From assembly GCA_021818125.1 (NCBI GenBank), contig JAKAFG010000121.1, positions 1 through 6,402 of the forward strand: DNA of 6,402 nt, given 5' to 3'. Made by a program: the position numbers and the translations under genes. The stretch comes from Pseudomonadota bacterium (GTDB taxonomy: Bacteria; Pseudomonadota; Gammaproteobacteria; Acidithiobacillales; Acidithiobacillaceae). The notes under the pieces were generated by a model that worked only from the letters and a program-made list of their open reading frames with translations, was not told the origin of the DNA and made no database searches. This document shows, piece after piece, positions 1 to 5,074 of this stretch (its first letter is position 1; every line of letters starts with the position of its first letter).

Positions 1-819
1 GAGGCGCAATTGCTGGATGCTGGCGCAGAAGCCGTCACCTTTCTTGAAGGCGATGACGGTGAAACCGTGTTCGATGAAGGCCAGATCTGGCAGAACAGCC
101 AGTGCCAGGCCTTGTTTGCTGCCGACAACCATAGTGAAGCCGCCCTGCAAAAGCTGGCCAGAGACCATGACTGGCAGCAATTCGCAGCACAGTTCACCCC
201 GCTGGAGGAACAAGACTGGGTAGCGGCGACGCAGGCCGCCTTCCCGGCACGTTGCTTCGGTCGCCTCTGGGTAGCCCCCAGTTGGGATGCTGCGCCCGCT
301 GACGCCACTCGCGTGCTGCATCTCGACCCCGGCCAGGCCTTTGGCACCGGCGCCCACGCCACCACGGCCCTGTGCCTGCGTTTCCTGGACGCGCAGATCC
401 GCGGGGGCGAAAGCCTTATCGATTACGGTTGCGGCTCCGGCATCCTGGCTATCGCCGGGCTGCTGCTGGGTGTCGACCAGGCGTTCGGCGTCGATACGGA
501 CCCCGTTGCGCTGCAGGTAGCCGCAGCCAATGCTGAAGGCAACGGCGTCCGTACTGGCCTGCAACTCGCGCTACCGGGAAACGCCAGTCTGCCCATGGCC
601 GACATCCTGGTCGCCAACATTCTGGCGACCCCCTTGTTAGCCCTCGCGCCCACTTTGGCTCACTCTGTCCGTCCAGGAGGCTGGATCGCACTATCCGGCA
701 TCCTGCACCATCAGGAAGCGGAGATTGACGCCGCCTATAGACCCTATTTCGATCTCGCCGCCCCGCAACACGAAGAAGACTGGTCGCTCCTCTATGGCCA
801 GCGCAAAATCGGAGTATGA
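1..819 (+). CDS. prmA: Ribosomal protein L11 methyltransferase, 5'-truncated by the window edge
   Basis: PrmA is a cytoplasmic SAM-dependent enzyme that methylates ribosomal protein L11. The frame is open from base 1, so the true start lies upstream; the visible 272 residues lack roughly 20 N-terminal residues compared with the usual 290–300. A TTG at base 10 falls inside the conserved N-terminal stretch (LLDAGAEAVTF) and is unlikely to be the start. Visible family motifs are DPGQAFGTGAHATT (about bases 325–366), the SAM-binding loop DYGCGSGILAIAG (from base 421), the acidic GVDTDP strand (about 487–504), VANILATPL (about 613–639), and PGGWIALSGIL near the end. The gene ends in TGA at 817–819, touching the next gene, so it is the first visible member of an operon with the DUF3426 and fis genes. 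No frameshift or missing key motif is seen. Identification rests on several independent motifs and is very secure. Confidence 0.96.
   Translation, partial: EAQLLDAGAEAVTFLEGDDGETVFDEGQIWQNSQCQALFAADNHSEAALQKLARDHDWQQFAAQFTPLEEQDWVAATQAAFPARCFGRLWVAPSWDAAPADATRVLHLDPGQAFGTGAHATTALCLRFLDAQIRGGESLIDYGCGSGILAIAGLLLGVDQAFGVDTDPVALQVAAANAEGNGVRTGLQLALPGNASLPMADILVANILATPLLALAPTLAHSVRPGGWIALSGILHHQEAEIDAAYRPYFDLAAPQHEEDWSLLYGQRKIGV
811..814 (+). promoter_or_regulatory. Ribosome binding site that decides the DUF3426 gene start
   Basis: GGAG inside the end of prmA lies 7 bases before the ATG at 822, but only 1 base before the alternative ATG at 816 that overlaps the prmA stop as ATGA. Spacing therefore favours 822. 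Confidence 0.6.
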
Positions 820-821
820 CC

Positions 822-1454
822 ATGGAAATCACCTGCCCCCGCTGTGAATCGACCTTTGCCACGGATGGTAAAGCCCTGCGCGAGCATCACTATCAGGTGA
901 AATGCAGCGTCTGCCAACAAATCTTCCCTATTGATGTCACCGCAGAGCATACGCGTGCCGGTAGCAGCCTGGGGCGCCGTCTGGGTAGACTTCTGCTCAT
1001 CCTGGCCATCATCCTGCTGATTATCGCCCTGATTGGACAGGTACTTTGGTGGACACACAGCTACAGTTACGCCGCCACCAGCGCGCCCGTACGCCGCGTC
1101 CTGCTGAATGGCGCAGAACAACTGGATATCACCATTCCGTGGCCAGGCCCTAACAAAGACATCCGTATTTTAAACAGTCAGGTTACCCCAGTGGGGGATC
1201 ACTTGGCGCGCATCACCGGCAACATCGAAAATGTGGCCAACCAAGTCCAGGCCTACCCGGTGATCGAAGTCACCCTCAGTAATGCCTATGGCGCACCCAT
1301 TGCCCACCTGCATTTTACCGCAGCACAATACCTGCGCGGAGAATTCCATGCCAGCGCCGGATTTGTTCCTGGCACTGCAGTACCATTTACCCTCAGCAGT
1401 CCTACCTTGACGGCGGCTGCCGGTTACCAAGTCACTCTCCTCAGTCGTCCCTGA
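822..1454 (+). CDS. MJ0042-type zinc-ribbon, single-pass membrane protein with DUF3426 domain
   Basis: This is a 210-residue protein of unknown function. The N-terminus is a zinc ribbon of the MJ0042/zinc_ribbon_5 type, with C5-P-R-C8 and C28-S-V-C31. Next comes a basic stretch (RRLGR) and one strongly hydrophobic segment at about 57–75, then a C-terminal domain matching the DUF3426 pattern: an I-x-G-x-I-x-N core, a conserved YP, a QYL block and a final AAGYQVTL strand. The expected layout is a cytoplasmic zinc ribbon with the DUF3426 domain outside the inner membrane. An ATG at 816 overlaps the prmA stop (ATGA), but the Shine-Dalgarno spacing favours 822. In many beta/gamma-proteobacteria a DUF3426 gene follows prmA, so the neighbourhood supports the family call. 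The function is not known; a sensory or envelope-related role is only a guess. The length (short for the family) and lack of a low-complexity linker suggest a minimal version. Confidence 0.88.
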   Translation: MEITCPRCESTFATDGKALREHHYQVKCSVCQQIFPIDVTAEHTRAGSSLGRRLGRLLLILAIILLIIALIGQVLWWTHSYSYAATSAPVRRVLLNGAEQLDITIPWPGPNKDIRILNSQVTPVGDHLARITGNIENVANQVQAYPVIEVTLSNAYGAPIAHLHFTAAQYLRGEFHASAGFVPGTAVPFTLSSPTLTAAAGYQVTLLSRP

Positions 1455-1465
1455 GGAGGCTGACC

Positions 1466-1708
1466 ATGGAAACCATCGACATGTCTCTGAGCGATTGCGT
1501 GACACTGGTCATGGACCGCTATTTGGCGGATTTGCAGGGCGAAGTGCCGAGCAACTTGCATGCACTGATAATAGACGAAGTGGAACGTGCCCTGCTCGCC
1601 AACACCCTGCAGCATTGTAGCGGACAACGCGGCATGGCCGCCCAGTGGCTAGGCATCAATCGCAACACCCTGCGTAAGAAGCTACAAGCCTACGGATTAG
1701 ATACCTGA
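1466..1708 (+). CDS. fis: Fis family DNA-binding protein (short form)
   Basis: This is an 80-residue Fis-type nucleoid/regulatory protein. The C-terminal helix-turn-helix is clear at about residues 54–73, with LGINRNTLRKKLQAYGL nearly identical in pattern to the E. coli Fis end (GINRGTLRKKLKKYG). A preceding helix (EVERALLANTLQHC) matches the dimer core. It is shorter than the 98-residue enterobacterial Fis, and the N-terminal beta-hairpin region used for recombinase activation appears reduced or absent, as in other short non-enteric Fis proteins. The start ATG follows a strong GAGGAGG (1453–1459) by 6 bases; this Shine-Dalgarno overlaps the TGA of the upstream gene, so translation is probably coupled. 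The expected role is architectural DNA binding and growth-phase transcription control. It is the last gene of the prmA operon and runs 19 bp into the convergent lytic transglycosylase gene. An ATG at 1481 is a weaker alternative start. Confidence 0.93.
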   Translation: METIDMSLSDCVTLVMDRYLADLQGEVPSNLHALIIDEVERALLANTLQHCSGQRGMAAQWLGINRNTLRKKLQAYGLDT

Positions 1709-2355
1709 ATCCACTGTGGAGCGGCGTTCGCCACCGATTGCGGGTTCGCACCGACCACATTGCCGCTGCCATTCAGGTACTGCTGATAATAAGCGAGTAC
1801 CCGCGGCACGTAAGCCTGGGTTTCTGCAAAAGGCGGAATATGATAACCCGCCTGGATCACGGCTTTCGATCCCGCGTTGTAGGCGGCTACGGCCAGTTTC
1901 AGGTCACCACTAAATACCTGCAGCAAATGGGCCAGATACGCCGTGCCACCGTTGATGTTATCAGCCGGGCTGAATGCATTCGCCACCCCGAAACGATCAG
2001 CCGTCGCCGGGATGAGTTGCATCAGCCCGATCGCACCCTTGGGTGAAACCGCCCCCGCATTATAACCAGACTCTGCGCTAATCACGGCATTAATCAGCGC
2101 CGGACTGACCCCGTAACGGCTAGCCGCCGCCCGAATCAGCGCCTGATAATGCGCCCTGGCCACCCTATTAAAATCCGCGCGCGCCACGGCTACCGCCATT
2201 TTCGGCGTCCGCATCACCATCCGGTACTTGTCATTCCCGGCAGGCACGTTGGTCAGATGCACCACCCCGCTGCTATCGGTATAAGCATAAATATTGGCCT
2301 CCGCCGTACTTCCGCAAAGGAGCAACATCGCACCGAGCATCAGGCCAACCCTCAC
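1690..2355 (-). CDS. Secreted lytic transglycosylase (SLT domain) with N-terminal DUF4124
   Basis: This is a 221-residue periplasmic murein-cleaving enzyme. From the GTG at 2355 the protein starts with Arg2, then a hydrophobic run and a signal peptidase I-like site after AEA (residue 20). A short DUF4124 motif (IYAYTDSSGVVHLTNVP) spans about 22–38. The SLT domain covers about 70–195: catalytic Glu95 in AVISAESGYN, SPKGAIGLMQLIPATA at 104–119, AYNAG at 158–162, and TQAYVPRVLAYY at 179–190. All expected catalytic motifs are present. The Cys in the signal region (LLLC) is a poor lipobox, so a soluble periplasmic form is favoured. The GTG start overlaps the sspB stop as GTGA, suggesting coupled translation. 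An alternative ATG at 2340 has GAGGG 8 bases upstream but would lose the only basic residue of the signal peptide. The C-terminal 25 residues after the domain are low in features. Expected role: cell wall remodelling or turnover; the specific paralog name is not determinable. Confidence 0.92.
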   Translation of the reverse strand: MRVGLMLGAMLLLCGSTAEANIYAYTDSSGVVHLTNVPAGNDKYRMVMRTPKMAVAVARADFNRVARAHYQALIRAAASRYGVSPALINAVISAESGYNAGAVSPKGAIGLMQLIPATADRFGVANAFSPADNINGGTAYLAHLLQVFSGDLKLAVAAYNAGSKAVIQAGYHIPPFAETQAYVPRVLAYYQQYLNGSGNVVGANPQSVANAAPQWIQVSNP

Positions 2356-2768
2356 TTCACCACCCGCAGTGAAGGGCGCTCGGGCTTACTGGGGAGGTTA
2401 TCCGCGTTCTCAACACCGCCTCCCTCCGGAGACGGCGGCGGTGTGGTTGGCATTTCGGGATCGGCAAAGCCCATCCCCTCCTGCGTCTCCGCAGCGTAAA
2501 TCGCCGCCACAGCCGCCATCGGTACATCCACCGTGCGGGCGACCCCACCAAAGCGGGCGTTAAAGGAAATCCAGTCGTCCGCCATGCGGAGACTGTGGCA
2601 AGCGCGCGGCGAGACATCAAGAATCATCCGTCCATCCTTTTCGTAGCCGCTCGGGACAGAAACTCCCGGATAAGCCACGACCACCAGAATATACGGCGTA
2701 TGTCCCTGGTCCACACACCACTGATAGACGGCATTGAGCAGATAGGGCTTGGCACTTTCAGGTAACAA
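2352..2768 (-). CDS. sspB: ClpXP protease specificity-enhancing factor SspB
   Basis: SspB is a cytoplasmic adaptor that delivers substrates, notably ssrA-tagged stalled-ribosome products, to ClpXP. With a TTG start at 2768 the protein is 138 residues. The folded domain spans about 5–105: KPYLLNAVYQWCVDQG, PGVSVPSGYEKDGRMILDVSPRA and the signature DDWISFNARFGG at 64–75, followed by VPMAAVAAIYA. A short Pro/Gly/Glu-rich linker (about 106–128) leads to a C-terminal RPSLRVVK, matching the ClpX-binding tail of E. coli SspB (RPALRVVK); both functional ends are intact. The frame is open up to a GTG at 2825, which would add 19 residues not typical of the family; the TTG is preferred because GGAG sits 8 bases upstream. 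The usual partner gene sspA is not adjacent. The downstream transglycosylase overlaps by 4 bases. Family assignment is very secure; only the start is uncertain. Confidence 0.95.
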   Translation of the reverse strand: MLPESAKPYLLNAVYQWCVDQGHTPYILVVVAYPGVSVPSGYEKDGRMILDVSPRACHSLRMADDWISFNARFGGVARTVDVPMAAVAAIYAAETQEGMGFADPEMPTTPPPSPEGGGVENADNLPSKPERPSLRVVK

Positions 2769-2776
2769 TTTTTGTT

Positions 2777-2780
2777 CTCC
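2777..2780 (-). promoter_or_regulatory. Ribosome binding site that decides the sspB start
   Basis: On the minus strand GGAG is followed after 8 bases by TTG at 2768–2766, giving MLPESAKPYLL, which fits the normal SspB N-terminus. The GTG at 2825 has its nearest GGAG (2842–2839) 13 bases away, which is too far to be good. Confidence 0.6.
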
Positions 2781-2854
2781 ATCATCATTAAGGCCTGGCA
2801 ACAACTCGCGCGCCGGAGCTGCCACTGCTGCTTTGAGACTCCTACATATCCACG

Positions 2855-2882
2855 TTTATAGACGATTTCTCAGAATTCTCAA
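2855..2882 (-). promoter_or_regulatory. Putative sigma-70 promoter for sspB–transglycosylase
   Basis: On the minus strand TTGAGA (2882–2877) and TATAAA (2860–2855) are separated by 16 bases; each matches the consensus at five of six positions. Transcription would start near 2848, giving a leader of about 80 bases before the TTG start of sspB. Confidence 0.5.
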
Positions 2883-2922
2883 GACAGCATATTGGCATAA
2901 AGCGGCTCCATCGGCTGCAAAC

Positions 2923-2945
2923 GCTTGTTCAAAAGCGCAACAAGC
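2923..2945. repeat. Perfect 7-bp inverted repeat upstream of the sspB promoter
   Basis: GCTTGTT (2923–2929) and AACAAGC (2939–2945) are exact reverse complements separated by 9 bases. The centre lies about 50 bases upstream of the proposed sspB −35 box and about 100 upstream of the traT −35 box, so it could be an operator or a remnant hairpin. No T-run follows directly on either strand, which argues against a terminator. Confidence 0.5.
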
Positions 2946-3031
2946 ATTTAGTGATATTTATTTTTCATATAGTTACATCCATATAAACCACATATCCCGA
3001 GCCCTTCTTGGGTGTACTCATAAAAAATATC

Positions 3032-3059
3032 TTGCCTCCGTGACACTAATCTCTAAAAT
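3032..3059 (+). promoter_or_regulatory. Putative sigma-70 promoter for traT
   Basis: TTGCCT (3032–3037) and TAAAAT (3054–3059) are separated by 16 bases. The −10 box matches at five of six positions and the −35 box at four. Transcription from near 3066 would give a leader of about 60 bases containing the 3089–3105 hairpin. A second −10-like TATGAT at 3083–3088 lacks a matching −35. Confidence 0.4.
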
Positions 3060-3088
3060 GCAAAGCATAATGCATGCGCTTTTATGAT

Positions 3089-3105
3089 CGGCCCCGCCGG
3101 GGCCG
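3089..3105 (+). repeat. GC-rich hairpin in the traT leader
   Basis: CGGCCCC (3089–3095) and GGGGCCG (3099–3105) form a perfect 7-bp stem, all G–C pairs, with a 3-base loop. It ends 13 bases before the traT Shine-Dalgarno (GGAGG, 3119–3123), so it should leave the ribosome site free. There is no T-run on either side. It could stabilise the mRNA 5' end or be an operator-like site in DNA. Confidence 0.6.
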
Positions 3106-3129
3106 TATACTTACGTTCGGAGGAACCCC

Positions 3130-3876
3130 ATGCAGTTAGCATTACGTCAGCAGCTTCGCGTTGTCACTTTCAGCTTGGCCGCGGCCGGTGCCGTAGCCTT
3201 GTCCGGCTGTGCCGCCACCCAGGTCGCATTGGAACATAAAGATCTCAGCGTGCAAACCAAGATGTCCAATACCATCTTTTTGAATCCCGTTCCGCCGTCT
3301 GAGCAAACCGTATATGTGCAGTTCAAAAACACTTCAGATAAGACTTTAAATGTAGCGGCGCTCGAACAAGAAATTGACGCCAATTTGACTAATCAAGGCT
3401 ACCGCATCGTTCCCTACAACCAAGCGCATTACATGCTGCAGATCAACATCCTTTCTGTTGGTAAGATGTCCGAAGCCGCGGCGAATCGGTCTTTGACAAA
3501 CGGCTTTGGCGGCGCGGCCTTTGGTGCCGCCGCAGGCGCCGTCATTGGTCAGAGCTGGCAGGGTGCGGGTGCCGGAGCACTGGTGGGTGGCGCCATCGGC
3601 CTAGTCGCTGACTCGCTGGTGAAAGACGTGACCTACGCCATGATTACTGACGTGCAGGTGGCCGAACGGAGCAAGGAAGCGGTCAATCAGCAGACCAACG
3701 CCAACCTGCAGCAAGGCACCAGCACCACTACCAACCAGCAGATCAGCGGTACCGGCCACTGGTTATATTACCGGACCCGTATTGTTTCCACCGCCAACAA
3801 AGTGAATCTGGACTTTAAGGACGCTGTACCGCCCCTGCAAGGTCAGCTGGTTCACAGCCTTTCCGGCATTCTCTAA
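3130..3876 (+). CDS. traT: TraT-like outer-membrane lipoprotein (complement resistance / surface exclusion family)
   Basis: This 248-residue protein resembles plasmid TraT along its whole length. It has a basic N-terminus, a hydrophobic segment and a lipobox LSGC with Cys27; Ala at +2 predicts outer-membrane sorting. Family blocks include KNTSDKTLN (66–74), NQGYRIV (88–94), a Gly/Ala-rich hydrophobic region (about 125–164) typical of TraT, then YAMITDVQVAERSK (169–182), QGTST and a closing RIVSTANKVNLDF (217–229), all closely patterned on F-plasmid TraT. In plasmids TraT blocks entry exclusion partners and confers serum resistance; the role of chromosomal copies is unclear. The start is well set: GGAGG at 3119–3123, 6 bases before the ATG. 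The gene stands alone between its own likely promoter and terminators, with no tra, mob or plasmid genes in view. Base use is similar to the neighbours, although the upstream control region is AT-rich. The family call is secure; surface exclusion as the function here is not. Confidence 0.92.
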   Translation: MQLALRQQLRVVTFSLAAAGAVALSGCAATQVALEHKDLSVQTKMSNTIFLNPVPPSEQTVYVQFKNTSDKTLNVAALEQEIDANLTNQGYRIVPYNQAHYMLQINILSVGKMSEAAANRSLTNGFGGAAFGAAAGAVIGQSWQGAGAGALVGGAIGLVADSLVKDVTYAMITDVQVAERSKEAVNQQTNANLQQGTSTTTNQQISGTGHWLYYRTRIVSTANKVNLDFKDAVPPLQGQLVHSLSGIL

Positions 3877-3898
3877 AAACTGAGACATGCCTATTAAA

Positions 3899-3914
3899 GC
3901 CCACTTACGTGGGC
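3899..3914 (+). repeat. Small hairpin just after traT
   Basis: GCCCAC (3899–3904) pairs perfectly with GTGGGC (3909–3914) around a TTAC loop, 23 bases after the traT stop. No T-run follows, so it is more likely a 3'-end stabilising stem than a terminator in its own right. Confidence 0.5.
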
Positions 3915-3923
3915 CACAAGGCA

Positions 3924-3957
3924 AAAAGCCCCGCCCAAGGGATCGGGCGGGGCTTTT
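3924..3957. terminator. Strong bidirectional Rho-independent terminator between traT and fbp
   Basis: AAAAGCCCCGCCC (3924–3936) and GGGCGGGGCTTTT (3945–3957) form a perfect 13-bp stem with an 8-base loop. The plus strand ends in TTTT and the minus strand in TTTTTGCC, so it can stop both traT and the converging fbp operon. Confidence 0.92.
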
Positions 3958-3988
3958 AATTACGTATCTGTTGTTGGCCCGTGCCAGA

Positions 3989-4014
3989 GGAGGCCACCCT
4001 ACCGGATGGCCTCC
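3989..4014 (+). terminator. Second, weaker terminator-like hairpin
   Basis: GGAGGCCA (3989–3996) pairs with TGGCCTCC (4007–4014) around a 10-base loop, and CTTTTC follows on the plus strand. It may act as a backup for plus-strand transcripts; on the minus strand there is no T-run, although it would still form a stem shortly after the fbp stop. Confidence 0.55.
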
Positions 4015-4036
4015 CTTTTCGGATTAACGATCGGGC

Positions 4037-5041
4037 CTAGTCACGGTGGTAAGCCACCACCCGCTCCACCTCATTTTTGGCACCCAGGATAACGGGGACG
4101 CGCTCGTGCAAGCCCTGGGGATCGATGTCCAGAATGCGCGTCGTGCCCGTGCTGGCCGCGCCACCCGCCTGCTCTACGAGATAGGACATGGGATTGGCCT
4201 CGTACAGCAGACGCAGCTTGCCCGGTTTCTTCGGATCACGCTGATCAAAGGGATACAGGAAAATACCACCCCGACAAAGGATGCGATGCACATCAGCCAC
4301 CATGGATCCGACCCAGCGCATGTTGAAGTTGCGCTGACGGGGGCCATCGGTGCCCTGATTGAGTTCGTCGATATAACGTTGCACCGGTTTCTGCCAGTGG
4401 CGATGGTTGCTCATGTTGATGGCATATTCGCTGGTGTCCTCGGGAATACGCATCTGGCTGTGAGTCAGGATATACTCACCGATGGAAGGATCAAGGGTGA
4501 AGCCATTGACTCCATAGCCGGTGCTATAGACCAGCATATTGCTGGAGCCGTACAACGCGTAGCCGGCGCAGACCTGCTCCACGCCAGGCTGGAGGAAATC
4601 GGCGAGTTCCGCATCACGCCCGGCCACGGGTGCCTTGAGAATGCTGAAAATGGTCCCGACGCTGATGCCGACATCGATATTGCTGGAACCATCCAATGGA
4701 TCAAAAAGCAGCAGATACTTGCCGCGCGGAATATTGTTGGGGATGGCATAGGGGCCATCCATCTCCTCGGAGGCCATGCCGGCAAGATGGCCCGTCCAGT
4801 CCATGGACTTGAGGATGGCTTCGTTGGAGATGATATCCAGCTTTTTCTGCACCTCGCCCTGCACGTTATCTGTCCCCGCACTGCCCAATGCCCCCACCAG
4901 CGCACCGCGATACACCTGCGCCCCAATGAATTTGCAGGAGATGGTGAGATCGTTGAGCAAACCGGCGAAGTCGCCAGAGGCACCGGGATAGAGGCGCGTT
5001 TCTTCAATAATAAATTGGCTGAGGGTGGTGCCGATATGCAT
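4037..5041 (-). CDS. fbp: Fructose-1,6-bisphosphatase, class I
   Basis: This cytoplasmic Mg-dependent enzyme hydrolyses fructose 1,6-bisphosphate to fructose 6-phosphate, for gluconeogenesis and, in autotrophs, the Calvin cycle. The length of 334 residues is normal for class I. The metal and substrate motifs are intact: SEEMD (E92, E93), DPLDGSSNIDVGISVGTIFS at 114–133 (D114, D117), the phosphate-site region NMRWVGSMVADVHRIL at 240–255, RGGIFLYP (257–264), and KLRLLYEANPMSYLVEQAGG at 275–294 with metal ligand E281. The end LHERVPVILGAKNEVE is also typical. The ATG at 5041 has AAGGA (5053–5049) 7 bases upstream. It lies 33 bases after the zapD stop on the same strand with no visible promoter between, so it is probably the last gene of a coaE–zapD–fbp operon. 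Its end faces a bidirectional terminator. A long open frame on the opposite strand is a coding shadow. Confidence 0.97.
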   Translation of the reverse strand: MHIGTTLSQFIIEETRLYPGASGDFAGLLNDLTISCKFIGAQVYRGALVGALGSAGTDNVQGEVQKKLDIISNEAILKSMDWTGHLAGMASEEMDGPYAIPNNIPRGKYLLLFDPLDGSSNIDVGISVGTIFSILKAPVAGRDAELADFLQPGVEQVCAGYALYGSSNMLVYSTGYGVNGFTLDPSIGEYILTHSQMRIPEDTSEYAINMSNHRHWQKPVQRYIDELNQGTDGPRQRNFNMRWVGSMVADVHRILCRGGIFLYPFDQRDPKKPGKLRLLYEANPMSYLVEQAGGAASTGTTRILDIDPQGLHERVPVILGAKNEVERVVAYHRD

Positions 5042-5074
5042 GGTACGGTCCTTTACTGGAAGATGAGTGATCGT

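Larger units (their letters stand above)
2769..3129. other. AT-rich divergent intergenic region between sspB and traT
   Basis: No convincing gene is seen in these 361 bases; reading frames here show no family resemblance. The central part, about 2940–3090, is visibly richer in A and T than the genes on either side. It holds a likely minus-strand promoter for sspB (2855–2882), an inverted repeat (2923–2945), three CATATA/CATATC copies starting at 2966, 2980 and 2991, a likely plus-strand promoter for traT (3032–3059), a small palindromic patch (3062–3082) and a GC-rich hairpin in the traT leader (3089–3105). The sspA gene that often precedes sspB is absent, with no recognisable remnant. Confidence 0.7.

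Noticed and set aside
449..862. A 137-codon minus-strand frame opposite prmA
   Set aside because: It is a shadow of prmA with Arg-rich, low-information protein sequence and no ribosome site.
2356..2450. Pro/Gly-rich low-complexity stretch near the sspB end as a possible frameshift or repeat
   Set aside because: It is the normal flexible linker of SspB, and the frame continues correctly into the conserved RPSLRVVK tail.
2749..3087. A 112-codon plus-strand frame covering the sspB 5' end and the intergenic region
   Set aside because: It begins inside sspB, has no homology-like pattern and crosses both proposed promoters; it looks like chance openness in AT-rich DNA.
2826..3129. Search for sspA or its remnant upstream of sspB
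   Set aside because: No glutathione-transferase-like protein pattern appears in any frame of this short AT-rich stretch.
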